This document shows positions 11,059-21,941 of a stretch of 64,000 nt of DNA, piece after piece. A model generated the notes under the pieces. That model saw nothing but the letters and a program-made list of their open reading frames with translations. It did no database searches and was not told where the DNA came from. The number at the start of each line of letters is the position of its first letter. The stretch's first letter is position 1. The stretch is from contig JAFEKR010000066.1 of the NCBI GenBank assembly GCA_019022495.1, forward strand, positions 59,808 through 123,807, read 5' to 3'. This DNA comes from Epichloe hybrida (taxonomy: Eukaryota; Ascomycota; Sordariomycetes; Hypocreales; Clavicipitaceae). The position numbers and the translations under genes are program-made.

Positions 11059-11508
11059 GTTGAAGCCCCGATGCCGATTGCTCTGTTCTCTTTGGCCCGT
11101 TTGCTGTCAACTTTTGGCCCTTGTGTTGCGATGCGACGTGCTCTTTTTTTTTGGCGGGCGGCGCGTGGACAAAGCGTGACGCGTTGCTGTGGAAACACCA
11201 CCTCGTCCCCCCTCCCACACCTTTTGGCGGACACGGGCAAGCCACGTGATATGAGTCATGGTGACGGATTACTTCGCATGTTCATTCATTCATTCACTCA
11301 TTTGTTCACGCTGAAAACAACACGAGCTTAACAAGCTTTGCTACGTACATAGATTGCTGTTATGCAAACGACAATCAAAAGTGGATGGAATACGCAATGT
11401 GCTGTTGGAAGGCGCCATGCTGGCCCATACATGTCCCATGTCTAGAATTCACCTCGAGAATGCCACGCCACATCCAAGATACATTGCCAAAGCAGACAAC
11501 CCATCTAT
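11059..11508. other. Intergenic region between NUF2 and thioredoxin
   Basis: No gene is seen. It contains the NUF2 promoter side, repeated TTCATTCATTCATT near 11,281-11,300 and the thioredoxin 3' flank. Confidence 0.5.
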
Positions 11509-12217
11509 TTACCCTGATGAGCACACCCTCTTCAGCGCCTCCAACAAAGCACGAGGATTCGCCCCAACCATCTCATCCACCTTCTTCCCACCCCTGAAGA
11601 AGAAAAACGTAGGCATGGCGCGCACCCCCAGAGCCTGCGTCACAGCAGGCACCTCGTCGACATCGACCTTGATGAAGTGCACCTTGTCCTTGAACGCCGC
11701 GTCCTCAGAGTACCTTGTACACGAGAACCAGAAACGTTAGTTTTCTCATGCGACTCCAAAAGGGGACTGACTGCCCCCATAGATCAAGCCTCAACTCCGG
11801 CTGGTTGAACAATTTGGTGTTGAAAGGGGAGACAAAGATAGGGGAAGGCATACTTTTCGAGAATCGGCGCAATTTGCTTGCATGGACCGCACCATCCAGC
11901 GAAGCAGTCCACCATCACTGCATCATTTCCTGACACGGCTTCTTGAAACTCTTCGGCACTGAAAAAAAACAGCAAAGTGAACACAAGCGTCATTGGTTAG
12001 CCGAAGAAACGGGGAGGCAGGGGAAACACAACATGCTTCAAGATACAAGATAGATACATTAGGGGGGGGGGGGTGGAGAGTACGTTTTGACATTGTGAAC
12101 AACGCGCCTGGCTGGTGAGGCGTGGAAGGCCCTGCTCGCCGTGAGCAGTCGCGTGGAGGCGGCGCCGTGGGCGCGGGCAGTCGATGCCAGCGATGCAAAA
12201 ATACGACATGATGACAT
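11509..12217 (-). CDS. Mitochondrial thioredoxin
   Basis: Exons, minus strand: 12217-12084, 11958-11854 and 11713-11509, giving 147 residues. Thioredoxin is a disulfide reductase reduced by thioredoxin reductase. The first 40 residues ([20 protein letters not shown] onward) are basic, Ser/Ala-rich and acid-free, fitting a mitochondrial presequence. The redox motif WCGPC is at residues 67-71 and the cis-proline motif AMPT at 112-115. Introns are 125 nt (GTACTC donor, CAG acceptor) and 140 nt (GTATGC donor, ACTAAC branch site, AAG acceptor). The second acceptor is weak but gives the family join LEKYSED. An in-frame upstream ATG at 12,340 would add 41 residues that do not look like a presequence. 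Confidence 0.92.
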
Positions 12218-13659
12218 GTTTGATGAGAGGGTCGTGTCCGAATCTGACAGTGAGTGCCGTCTGTCTCTCAGGACGAATGGCGAGCAACATGAAAGGATGA
12301 ACCATGGATTCATAGAAAGGGCTTGCTGGTTTCGTTTCATGCTGGGGCTGCTCTGATTGGTCGAGCGAGCATGCGCTGACTACGAGTGAGAAAAGGGTGA
12401 TGATGACGTCCAGGGTTTTAACCTCATCGTCGGGGAACACCTAGGTAAGGCAGGCCCTCTCACAGCTGGAACTTTCTCATTCTTCATCTTCACCTGTTCG
12501 GTGTTGTTCTTCATTTAGCTGGTCCAAAGTTTGGCCTCGTCAAGTGCCGCTGATCCCGCCACAAAAAAAAAAAAAAAACGTCTCCGGGCTCAAATCAAGT
12601 AATAATAAGCCTGTTAATTCCGACATCCAAGAATGCAAATGTCAAGTCGCCTTGGTCTCTATGATATGGCTATTGAAATACAGTAACACGACACCGGAAA
12701 GAAGCAAACACCATCTGCTGGCCGCTGTTGACTCGCCTTTATGCAACGCTACGTTAAATTGAAATAAAACAGTTAGAGTAGACCAAACAAAGCTTCTATT
12801 TTGCCTAACGGGGTCCTCCTGTCCCTGTACCGTTGAGCTCACGAGCCTAGGTTCCCGAACAGAAAGCCTCCTCACGCCAGTTCCGTAAGACATGTGGACC
12901 CAACGGGGAAAGGACTCGGGTAGCAGCTGCAGCGACGGAAAAAACAATGAGGCTAAAAAAAAATATTAAAATAATAATGTGGGCGATGTAAGAGCCTAGT
13001 GGTGAATAAAGTCCATCCAAAAGGCGCTTCATGGGTATCTTGTGTGATGTAGATTCTGCATGCAGAAAGTGGGTAATAAAAGTGCGAGCGAATCAAGCGC
13101 TGGCGGAAATCGTCCAGTAGGATAAATTTAAGAGTAGAGCAGAAGAGAAGCACATGTAGATTCTTGTGTAGCCATGAAAATGGTGAGTATTTTGAGGTGG
13201 ACGAATTCCCACATACCCAGTTTTTCTTTTCGGTTTTTACTTCTTTTTTTTTCTCTTTTTTTTTCTCCAAAAGTGATATCGCGGTGTGGGTGAGGCTGGA
13301 CTGTTTCCATCTTTTTTTTTTCCTTTGATTTCCATTGGGAAAGAGGATCATTTTAATGCTGAGTTTTCGCGTGTTTTTGTTGAACGTTTTGCTCTTTCTT
13401 TCTTTCTTTTTTTTTTAGATCACACCGGACTCTATTGGAAAGTTTGGTAGTATTCACTTTTTTTTCCAAGTCTTTTTTCGTGACTGGCGCTCTTGTCCAT
13501 TGTCGTTAATGTGGGTAAATATGGATGGTCGTTGTGTCTGGGTATGCGGGAGCAGATTGCCGTCGACGCTGCTGGAACGATGGTTCATGTTCATCAAGCG
13601 TTAACATGGCTTCTTCTTCCTCTTCTTCCCCTCCTCGTCGGTATGGTTTCATCCGTCGC
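12218..13659. other. Gene-free stretch with A/T tracts
   Basis: I see no coding region. The first part is the thioredoxin promoter side; the rest contains many A and T homopolymers (for example 12,561-12,578, 13,244-13,266, 13,311-13,321 and 13,404-13,418). The right end is likely the 3' flank of the next minus-strand gene. Confidence 0.55.
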
Positions 13660-15822
13660 TTACACCGGGCTGGTAGGTGTAGGCATCCGTGTATCTTCCT
13701 CATCTCCAGAATCGATGTTCAACAGTCCTTGACGGCTGCGCATCGTGTCTCTGTCGTGATGGTGATACTGTATTACCTCAGGCTTTGCGCCAACACGACC
13801 CCATCTGAGATTTTCGTTCGCTACCGACTCCTCGTCATCACTACTCGGCCGACCCTCTCCTGAAGGACGTTGACCAGCGGCCATGATACCTGAATTCCTG
13901 TCAGGCGCGAATTGTCGTAGGTACTCGTCATCCGCGATAGCAAGCTCTTCTCGTGTGGAATTCGTTGGCGAATCTGATGGATGTGTAGCTTCTCGGCGAT
14001 TTATTCGGGCCAGACTGTCCTGCTTTGCTGGGACTCTCACGCTGCCGACGCGGCCAGAGAGCCAAGATCCTTCGGAATCGATCGACGCTAGTGACATGGA
14101 CAGATGCGACTCCTTAGTTGCAATGGCTTGAGGTCGCTCTTCGGCGGAAGGTGGCGAATCGTGTCCCGGGGAAGGTGTTGACCGCGACCCTGTCCCCAAG
14201 TCTGGAGATTTTTCGGCAAGCACAGGAAGAGGTGGCTCGGTCTCGGGCGACTGCATTCTTGAGTCGGGTGGCGAGAGTGGGAATTCCGGAAGGTCTTCGC
14301 GAAATCTTGATTTGGTTCTCTTCGGAACAGTGGATGTTGACTTGTTGGCCAAACAATGTGCTTGGTTAAACGTTTCATCGCCTTGCAGTCTCGCCAGTGC
14401 GTCTGCCTGCGCGCCATTATGCGGGTTGGCGCTAGCTTGCATCTCCTCTCGCGAAGTATTTGAGAAAGAAGACGGGCCAGAGTATCTTTTGCTCCTGCTG
14501 CCCCATTTGAGCAATGAAGTGAGCGACAAGCGGTTCGATGTCTTGTTGCTGCTTTCGGAGTTCTTTCGGCCAGATTCTTCATCCATCAGACGATCTTTCT
14601 CAGATCCAAGGGTCGATTTGGAGCCTTTTGGCAAGGCAGATATCGTCTTGTCGACCTCTATCCGGCCCGCGCCCAGCAGACGGGTGCGTTCTCCTCTCAA
14701 CTGTGCATCATCATGGTCCTCGGGCGACGTTTCGGGGCGGTGAAACGATTCCAAGGGTTGTGTGCGCCGCGTTCCGTCAGCCTCTGTCGAGTCGTCGGCT
14801 GGATCGCCCATGTCTCTCCTCTTCGAGGATGTTACGACGGTCGATGCAGGGTCAATACCCAAGCCGACCATTTCTCGGCCCATGACTCCTCTTTCCAAAT
14901 TCTCGGGTGGCGGTGACCCAGACTTCATAGCCTCTGATTTGTCCCTCTTGTTACGCTCGGCCCTGCGAGCCAGTCTCTTCTCCAATCTTTCTTGATCCTG
15001 TATTCGTTTCCTCTCCCTTCGACGGCTATCCCTCTCCATCAGCTCTCTCAAGTCCTTTGCGTCGAGATCATCGGCGAGATCATCGATACGTTTCCGTGAG
15101 TCGAGAGGATCTTCGTGAATAGGCTCTCGATCACCAAGCGGCTTTTTTGTAGATTCGGCCGCCCCTGGTACGGCTGTACGAGATGGTGTCCATCTGGTAC
15201 CAGAGTTGTATTTCAACGTAGGCCGGGGTGCTAGCGAGTCTAGAGTCGAAAGTTTGTAGGCAACGGAATCAGAGTCTGCCGACATTGCCGAGAGTACAGA
15301 ATCGGGATACAGCAGAGAAAGTTGAGAAGCGGGTTTGTAGTGATGCTCGAGGTCACCCGCCTTGGCTCGCTTGGTGCTCTGTTTTGAACCAGAGCGTCCA
15401 TACGAGTGTGTGGCCGACCGTGTTGGCATGAAGGCACTCATAGCTTTGATCTCTGCCTCTCGGTCGTGGTCTTCTCGTCGTCTCTTGCTGCTTTTCCTCC
15501 GCGTTGGATGCAGGGTGGGTGTGCGGCCCCAGTCTGCCGTATTGCTTGAGGCGGAGTTGTGAGCGTGACCGTCTAGGTTCTCCCGTCCAGTGTTGCCGCG
15601 TGCTCCCTCGATGCGGATAGAGTCATGACGTCCGGGAGAGAAACTATAGGTTCGCTGTCGTCGTTGCAATTTCGCAGGCTCGTCCCTGGCCTTCTTGGAT
15701 TTGGTCCGTGTTGTACCGACATCTGTCTGGGTGCAGAGCGGAGCGACCTCATTATCAGAGGGCGTTGCACCGCTCCTAGAGCGTTTACGGACGCTCTTGC
15801 GCCGAAACGGCCAGAGGGCCAT
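13660..15822 (-). CDS. Large disordered basic fungal protein, unknown function
   Basis: One uninterrupted frame. Starting at MALWPFRRKSVRKRSRSGA (ATG at 15,822) it encodes 720 residues; an ATG eight codons upstream (15,846) is also open, but the MALWPFRRK start looks like the natural one. The protein is dominated by Ser, Arg, Lys, Asp and Glu. A strongly charged, probably helical segment runs from about residue 230 to 310 (LADDLDAKDLRELMERD, RLARRAERNKRDKSEAMKSG). No enzyme motif, membrane segment or zinc-binding cluster is seen. The C-terminus is acidic (NIDSGDEEDTRMPTPTSP). The upstream flank and the even coding character support a real gene, but I cannot name a family. Confidence 0.8.
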   Translation of the reverse strand: MALWPFRRKSVRKRSRSGATPSDNEVAPLCTQTDVGTTRTKSKKARDEPAKLQRRQRTYSFSPGRHDSIRIEGARGNTGRENLDGHAHNSASSNTADWGRTPTLHPTRRKSSKRRREDHDREAEIKAMSAFMPTRSATHSYGRSGSKQSTKRAKAGDLEHHYKPASQLSLLYPDSVLSAMSADSDSVAYKLSTLDSLAPRPTLKYNSGTRWTPSRTAVPGAAESTKKPLGDREPIHEDPLDSRKRIDDLADDLDAKDLRELMERDSRRRERKRIQDQERLEKRLARRAERNKRDKSEAMKSGSPPPENLERGVMGREMVGLGIDPASTVVTSSKRRDMGDPADDSTEADGTRRTQPLESFHRPETSPEDHDDAQLRGERTRLLGAGRIEVDKTISALPKGSKSTLGSEKDRLMDEESGRKNSESSNKTSNRLSLTSLLKWGSRSKRYSGPSSFSNTSREEMQASANPHNGAQADALARLQGDETFNQAHCLANKSTSTVPKRTKSRFREDLPEFPLSPPDSRMQSPETEPPLPVLAEKSPDLGTGSRSTPSPGHDSPPSAEERPQAIATKESHLSMSLASIDSEGSWLSGRVGSVRVPAKQDSLARINRREATHPSDSPTNSTREELAIADDEYLRQFAPDRNSGIMAAGQRPSGEGRPSSDDEESVANENLRWGRVGAKPEVIQYHHHDRDTMRSRQGLLNIDSGDEEDTRMPTPTSPV

Positions 15823-16692
15823 GGTATGTCCAGTCGTAGTCGTCAAGGTTTTCTTATTTATGCAATGCGTGCTAATTGAAAACTAGGGAACCTGATGCTG
15901 TAGTGCTTCTAAAGGGATCCGGTAAATCGACGGATAGCATTGTGTTTATGTCCAAGCCGCGAAATTTCGAAAATCATCAAGCGCCGGGACACTAGAACCG
16001 AGCCAAATAGAGCTTTCTGTCGCACGTTGGACACACAATGTTGCGGGCCCGATGTGTTGTCGTTTGCAAATCGGTTGGGTCGATGAATGACGTCGGCGAA
16101 AAGCAGATGATATGCGCACGGCGGAGGTGGAATGGGAGACGTGGGGGGAAGGGTCGCGCGGCTGTATATGGCAGGAAAAGACGTGTCTTGGCAATTTATG
16201 TCGTATGCAAAATAAAATGTAGATGATCTGGCACTGCTGAAGTGGTGTGGCCTCGAGGTGCTGCGGTGTTCCGTAACGTGGCTGGCGGTGGTGGTGTGTG
16301 GTGTCGGTCAGGGCAACTGGAAGGAACAGCGACTGGAACACGTGCGTGCAGCCCAACGAGCTCCTTGTTTTCCTATGGAATCCTAGTAGAAGGAGTCTGT
16401 TCCGTCTGCGTCTGCGTTTGCGTTTGTTTGCGTTTGCGTTTGCACGGCAAGCAAGTGAAGGAGCGTCGAGGCAGTCGAGGTGAGTCGGTGAGATGAATTA
16501 AGATAAGTTTAGGTGTGAGTCGGGTCTGGGGGTGGCGGAATAGTGGTGGCAAAGGGGACGGGGACCTCGAACTTGACAGGAAGGGCAGGGCAGGCAGGCA
16601 TTGATCAATTGGCAAGGAAGAGGAGAGAGACAGAGAGACTCGGAGGCTACACGTAGGGAGCGAGGGAGCGAGGGAGCGGAATGCTAATCAAA

Positions 16693-16767
16693 TGGCGGCG
16701 TGTCTCGTTGGCGTGTCTCGTTGGCGTGTCTTGTTGGCGTGTCTCGTTGGCCTGCCTCGTTGGTTGG
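16693..16767. repeat. 13-bp minisatellite
   Basis: The unit GTGTCTCGTTGGC is repeated about five times with few changes (a C/T variant in the third copy, GCCTGCC variants at the end). Spurious ORFs in all three + frames arise from it. Confidence 0.85.
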
Positions 16768-16811
16768 CCTGCATCAACGTGCCCGAAGAAATGGGCGGCC
16801 TGTGGCCTCTG

Positions 16812-16852
16812 GTCCTGGTCCTGGTCCTGGCCCTGGCCCTGGCCCTGGCCCA
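16812..16852. repeat. Hexamer array CTGGTC/CTGGCC
   Basis: About seven hexamers in a row, first CTGGTC then CTGGCC, in non-coding DNA. Confidence 0.85.
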
Positions 16853-17659
16853 GCGTCACCGGATCGTCGAGGCTTTGCCATTATGTACACACATGTACAT
16901 ACATACATGTATGTAAGGACATTTGGACCCACCAGTGTCCTGGGTCCTGCGGCCTGCCACCTGCTAAGACAGACACCATCCAGTCAGGTGAATTGGTCTT
17001 TCGACCTGCCCGCTCGCAGCCAGCTTCCAGTTTGGCAGGAGCCGGCGGCGTCACGGTGTCTGCTGACACGAGCCCCAGAGGGTGCAACCCTTTGTCAACG
17101 ACGGCAAGACAATATCATTATTTTTACTAATGGCGAGGCAATGCACATGAGTAGCTGGGTGTCTCACCACAGTCTCGTCCTCTCGTCTTGCTCGTCTTGC
17201 TCGAGCGTTGAGCTGCCCTGCTGTGGCTGATGTACAGACTATTTTCCAAGCCTAACCATGCTCGACCCTGTGTCGCTGATGAACAATGACTGAAGGCGAG
17301 CCATCAAGAGTGACCGGGATAGGCAAACGAAGACGATGGCGGCTCTGATCTCTTGTTGGCCTGGCGCGCACACGATGAAACTATTTTTTTTTTTTAGCGC
17401 ATCATTTTGTACAATTGACTCAACACCACCACGGGGCACCGGGCACCGGGCACCTCAGTACGTACATACATACACGCTGACATAGGCCCTTTTTGCTAGG
17501 TGTTCTTGATAGGTGTGTAATCCGTAGCATACAGTAATAAGTAACTTGGTGGTTGAGATACCTTGCTAAGCCTGGTTTCCCTGCTAAACTAGTGCATTGC
17601 ATTGCATTTTGTGTATTGTATATTATATCGTGTACGGAGTAGCAACCACAACACAACAC

Positions 17660-18057
17660 GCAATGTAGCGCAATGCTCTGCTTAATTCCTTCTGGCCACA
17701 TGTAGTCATAGTTAGTAATAAACTGAGGAGAAATCTGCCAGTGAAACATTCAATGCGTTGGCCACAACCATTCACAAAAATGATGGTGAAAATCGACAAA
17801 GACTTACATTTGTCTTACCAGGCACGATGCAGACGGCTTGTCCATCTTCGAGAATCTGAGGGGGAACATCATTATGTAGGGTCTTCTTCTTTTTGGCACC
17901 CCAATTGGATGACCCAAGGGCCAAGGCCCACTTCACAAGGTCCCCGGGCGACACCGTAGCACGGATAGCGTTGCTGGTGTTGCCGTTTGGTGGACCAATC
18001 GCTACGGCGGAAACGACTGTAAGTGACGCAGGATAGTAATCCGTAAAGATGCTTCAT
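17660..18057 (-). pseudogene. Probable frameshifted gene for a small secreted protein
   Basis: The ATG at 18,057 opens a hydrophobic leader (MKHLYGLLSCV). After about 11-12 codons protein-like sequence continues only in the +1 frame (LTVVSAVAIGPPNGNTSNAI, then SPGDLVKWALALGSSNWG, ILEDGQAVCIVPGKTN). The two together would make a typical signal peptide plus mature domain, so a single-base deletion or insertion near 18,020 is the simplest reading. The frame ends at a good donor (AAT|GTAAGT, exon end 17,808). A CAG acceptor at 17,735 would lead in phase to ISPQFITNYDYMWPEGIKQ. The downstream boundary is uncertain. I do not recognise the family. A sequencing error or a mis-chosen start would restore a functional gene. 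Confidence 0.4.
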
Positions 18058-18582
18058 TTTGTAATTCAGGGGTTTTTGTTTCTTCTTTCTTTTCTCCTAG
18101 AACGTGGTTAGTTTTTTTGCTTTTTTTTTTGCTTTTTCCGGTGGGGGAGCATGTGACCAAGCCCTAAGGCGGTACGGGGGTATTAGAGGTGTACCTTTAT
18201 TACTCAGAAAACCCCAAAGAAATGATTCGAAACCCACTGAGACGGAGTCCTCCGTACTGCTTGTTTTATCAGTGGACCGCCACCGCCAGCACCTTCCTGC
18301 AGCGAGCCTACATGTACACAGTCAGTTGATGTTTCATGCCGCTTTCTGTGGCACGGGGGAAGAAATGTGCAAAGGCTAGTCCTTAGTCCTCCCGTGCCAA
18401 TGCGAATTATTATTGCCAATCTTGTTGGTGCTGAAGGTGAAAGTGCTGAAATCTGTTGGTCCCCCCAGACGGAGAAGGGCGCACAGTTACTGTATCCGAA
18501 TGCTTCTCCCACCAACCGCCGCAGTCCATCTAGCATGCATCTAGCATGCATCTAACAACGTGTCCCCCAACACAATCGCGCG

Positions 18583-18918
18583 ATGAAGACGACGGGTTTT
18601 TGCTTCAATGCTGCGACCGTTTGCCGATCAAGACTTGCTTTGCTATTGGGCGTGTTGCTGTGTGCAGGCATCTCGTCCATGTCAAAGTTGTCAATGCAAG
18701 GCACAGCAAGGGTAATCCGTCCAAGCATGGGAGGGAAGATCCCTGACCCTGAAGCAAGGTTGCTGCTGCCGTCGGTTTCCTGTCCACACGTCTCGACTCA
18801 CGGTGGGCAAACGGAATCGACTTCTGGAAAACCAGTTCTCAAATCTTGTTGGTGTTCAACTACACATACGTTCGCGCGCCAATTTGGAGAGCCCCGAGTC
18901 TCTCGGCGAGGGGTTTGA
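18583..18918 (+). CDS. Doubtful small ORF with hydrophobic N-terminus
   Basis: A 111-residue open frame begins MKTTGFCFNAATVCRSRLAL and has a hydrophobic stretch (LALLLGVLLCAGIS) that could be a signal peptide or anchor. The rest is Ser/Arg-rich without a recognisable domain. It lies alone in a gene-poor region with other short frames overlapping. It may be a small secreted protein, part of a spliced gene, or chance. Confidence 0.25.
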   Translation: MKTTGFCFNAATVCRSRLALLLGVLLCAGISSMSKLSMQGTARVIRPSMGGKIPDPEARLLLPSVSCPHVSTHGGQTESTSGKPVLKSCWCSTTHTFARQFGEPRVSRRGV

Positions 18919-20219
18919 TCCCTGCCTGCACACGCATCAACACCATTGTAATCCGTATGCATTGTATCTTTCAAAGGGCTGGATGATCCTGGTTGCCTGA
19001 ACCACGACGTCACGTTGCACTGTTTCCACATCGAACGAGGATGGGTTCGTCCGAATCACTTGCCGCTACGGAGCACCAGGACACCATCCGAAATCGAGGC
19101 ACCCTGCAATTTCGGAGCACCTGAGCACATTTTCGCTGGCGCCATGTCGGCTAATTGAACGGAAAATCCCGCCACTGGCTGTACATGTACTGTGAAATCT
19201 CATGCATCTCGTTGGCCGAAAACAATGAAAGAGCATCAAATGTTGAGCAGCAGCCCCGTAAGTCGGGGCGCCTTGGCCGTGGATCGTATTCGCGCGGCCC
19301 ATCTGCTCGTCGACCCTGCAGAAGCTCGATTGGCATTGCATTATGCAATGGATTGTGGTTTAATTTACTGATATAATTTCTATAAAGTTACGACTCAGCA
19401 TGTAGCCAGTCCCATCGGCGTGATGAAATTTCTCCACAGTTTTTACATCTCATGCAGAACAGTGCAACTTTCGGTGCCTCTAAAGTATGTTGTTCACTCT
19501 GATGGTCCTCGTATGAGCCTCATATGAGCTTCATATGAGGGTGATGAGACACTTCCTTTATCAGTGGCTATTCTTCATATGAGGGACTCTAAACGCCGTC
19601 ATGTTGACAGATAAGATGCCCTTAGGTTTCTCCTCACGGCCGTACTTGCTATATACATTTTACGAACAAATATATCAATGTCTGTCCTGAAAATACTTGA
19701 GATCGAGAAACGGCCACCTCGCTCCTGTTGGTCCATGTGCATACTTGGCAGCTGTACTTGAAATCAAGTCCGCCTCGCCTCGTCTCCGATATTGACAACA
19801 AATGTAGCTCTCGGCAGTCCGGGCAACACGTCGAGCCACACGCAGCTTATCGAGTTGCGTCTAAGCACACTGTACGATGTGTCAGGCCGTACACCTCCTT
19901 GAACTCGTTCAACTCTGGGCGAAATTTGGTCTAGAACTTCCAACAGACATGATTCACACGAGTCCAGGGAACCTTGTGTACTCGGTATGTACGGAGTATG
20001 TATGGCTGACGGGGACCCCACACACAATGCGGGGGAATTGATGGCTCCTCGGAGCTGACCGGACGGCAGGAACGCGTTTTCTTTTACAATAAAACTTCGC
20101 TTCCTCATCAAAAGACTGACGGATAAATCAATTCTCGATAGGAGGGGGGATTTGAACGTCGAGGATACACGGTCTGCTGATTCACTGCTCGGAAAAGTAA
20201 CAGACGACGTTGGGTGGCC
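18919..20219. other. Gene-free stretch
   Basis: No CDS or RNA gene is supported. The notable content is the CATATGAG cluster at 19,509-19,585. A tRNA-like T-arm was considered at 20,145-20,160 and rejected. Confidence 0.55.
19509..19585. repeat. CATATGAG motif cluster
   Basis: TATGAG occurs four times in 77 bp, three of them within the palindrome-containing string CATATGAG (near 19,520, 19,532 and 19,576). It could be a binding-site cluster or a decayed repeat. Confidence 0.5.
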
Positions 20220-21641
20220 ATGGCGAACATCATCGTGGTAGTGGGGTGAGAAGAATAAGGCTCCGATGACTTTTCAGCCATATCTTGACCGACGCAGTCT
20301 GATCTAATGGCGGGCAGGGCAGGCGTCAGCGGCCTCACCTCAGCTTTGCTACTTTCGAAGAGCAAGGCGAACGCCGTGACGGTCATCGCGAAGCACATGC
20401 CTGGTGATTACGATGTTGAATATGCTTCACCGTGGGCTGGAGCCAATTTTTTGCCGTGAGTCTAGCTTTTCGCCCCTTTCGAGTGTGAAGATGATCAGCC
20501 ATGTGCTTCTTTCTTGGTCAAATCTTGTTTTTGATTTTCTGGGAAAGAAACATGACGTACGGGAAGACACTTCACTAACACGACGAGTCCACAGCATGTC
20601 TACCAGGGAGAACAGCAGATGGGAGAGGCGGACGTGGCCCGAGATAAAGCGACTAGCAGAAGAAGTTCCGGAAGCTGGCATTCACTTCCAGAGTAAGGCA
20701 CGAATCGTTTCCGCACCTGATTGGCTTGCATTGCAAGATACCGCCATATCTGTGACGGGCGACGACCCCTGGTCCTCCTGTATTGAGTCTTGACTGACCT
20801 TGGGATAGCCTCACGCATCTTCAGACGGGAAAAGGATATGGAGGGCGAATCGTGTCCCACAGACCCCATGTTCGACCGTGACCCGTGGTTCCAGACCGTG
20901 ATGCCAGACTACAGGGACTTGAGCGCGGCCGAGATGCCAACGGGTCACGATTCCGGCTGCGAGTTCAGAAGCGTGTGCATCAACACGGCCATGTACCTTC
21001 ACTGGCTCGTGGGACAATGCCTCCGCAACGGAGTGGTTTTCAAACGATGCATCGTGACGCACATCAGCGATGCCAAACACCAAAGTCACGAGGGCAAAGA
21101 AGCCTCGATGGTCGTCAACGCCACGGGACTTGGATCGCGCAAGCTCGCCGGCGTTCAAGATGAGTCCATGGCCCCCTCGCGCGGCCAGACGGTCCTCGTG
21201 CGCAACGAGCTCCATCCCATGTTCACAACCTCTGGAACAGAGGATGGCACCTCAGAGATCTTGTACACGATGCAGCGTCCCGCGGGCGGTGGCACCATCC
21301 TGGGAGGGACTTATGACATTGGCAACTGGGAGTCTGTGCCGGATCCCAACATTGCGTTGCGCATCATGCGGCGGATCGTGGATATGTGCCCCGAGATTGC
21401 GGGTGGCAAGGGCATTGAGGGCTTGAGCGTCGTGAGGCACGCTGCCGGGTTGAGGCCGTACAGGACATCTGGTGTTCGGGTGGAAAAGGAGAAGCTGGGC
21501 GATGGGACCTGGATTGTGCATAATTATGGGCATGCGGGCTGGGGGTATCAGGGTTCGTACGGCTGTGCAGAGCGTGTCGTTGAGTTGGTAAATGAGATAC
21601 GGAGGGACAATGGGGAGGACTTGACCGATGAGCCTAAGTAA
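20220..21641 (+). CDS. D-amino-acid oxidase (FAD-dependent)
   Basis: Exons 20220-20245, 20318-20455, 20595-20692 and 20809-21641 give 364 residues. The enzyme oxidatively deaminates D-amino acids, making the oxo acid, ammonia and H2O2. The 26-nt first exon (MANIIVVVG) completes the dinucleotide-binding GAGVSG at residues 9-14. Next come PGDYDVEYASPWAGANFLP and the NSRWERRTWPE segment. The C-terminal half has the substrate/FAD motifs GGTILGGTYD, HAAGLRPYRTSGVRVE and HNYGHAGWGYQGSYG. Introns are 72, 139 and 116 nt. The last codons encode DEPK and no peroxisomal tripeptide. The stop lies inside a donor-like AAGTAAGT, so an alternative C-terminus by splicing cannot be excluded, though I found no PTS1-type ending downstream. 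It is in tandem with ALG3 (300 bp) with no shared function. Confidence 0.93.
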
Positions 21642-21941
21642 GTTGTTCTCGTGGGAGTAGGATTTGACCATTGTGTTGTATGTAGCTCGTTTGCACGATG
21701 GAAGATGACTAATTGGAGAGGCCGCCCCCCCCCCCCCGCCAATCAGGCCGCTCCCCTCCCTGGTCTGGTCCGAGTCCTGAAGTCCTGACAGCTCCCCGAT
21801 TAAATGAATGCCACGCCATCTACGGATCCGTACAGAGACACGACACGACTACAGAAGGCACGAACTCGCGCCGCGCAACTCCCCGGCTTTGTTCCGGCTT
21901 CTTGCGACCCTCACGATTCTTATCCCAGTGGCAGGAGCACG

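Larger units (their letters stand above)
15823..17659. other. Gene-poor stretch rich in minisatellites
   Basis: No convincing CDS. It includes a TGCGTTTGCGTTTG-type repeat (about 16,403-16,443), a 13-bp minisatellite (16,693-16,767), a hexamer array (16,812-16,852), ACATGTACATAC palindromic repeats (16,883-16,915 and 17,458-17,475) and GCATTG repeats near 17,592-17,610. Confidence 0.6.

Noticed and set aside
18840..18945. tRNA-Ser/Leu-like segment with CCGAG/CTCGG hairpin and GGTTTGATCCC
   Set aside because: No matching 7-bp acceptor stem or D-arm upstream.
20140..20230. tRNA on the minus strand (GTTCAAATC present)
   Set aside because: The T-stem does not pair, and no acceptor or anticodon stem can be drawn.
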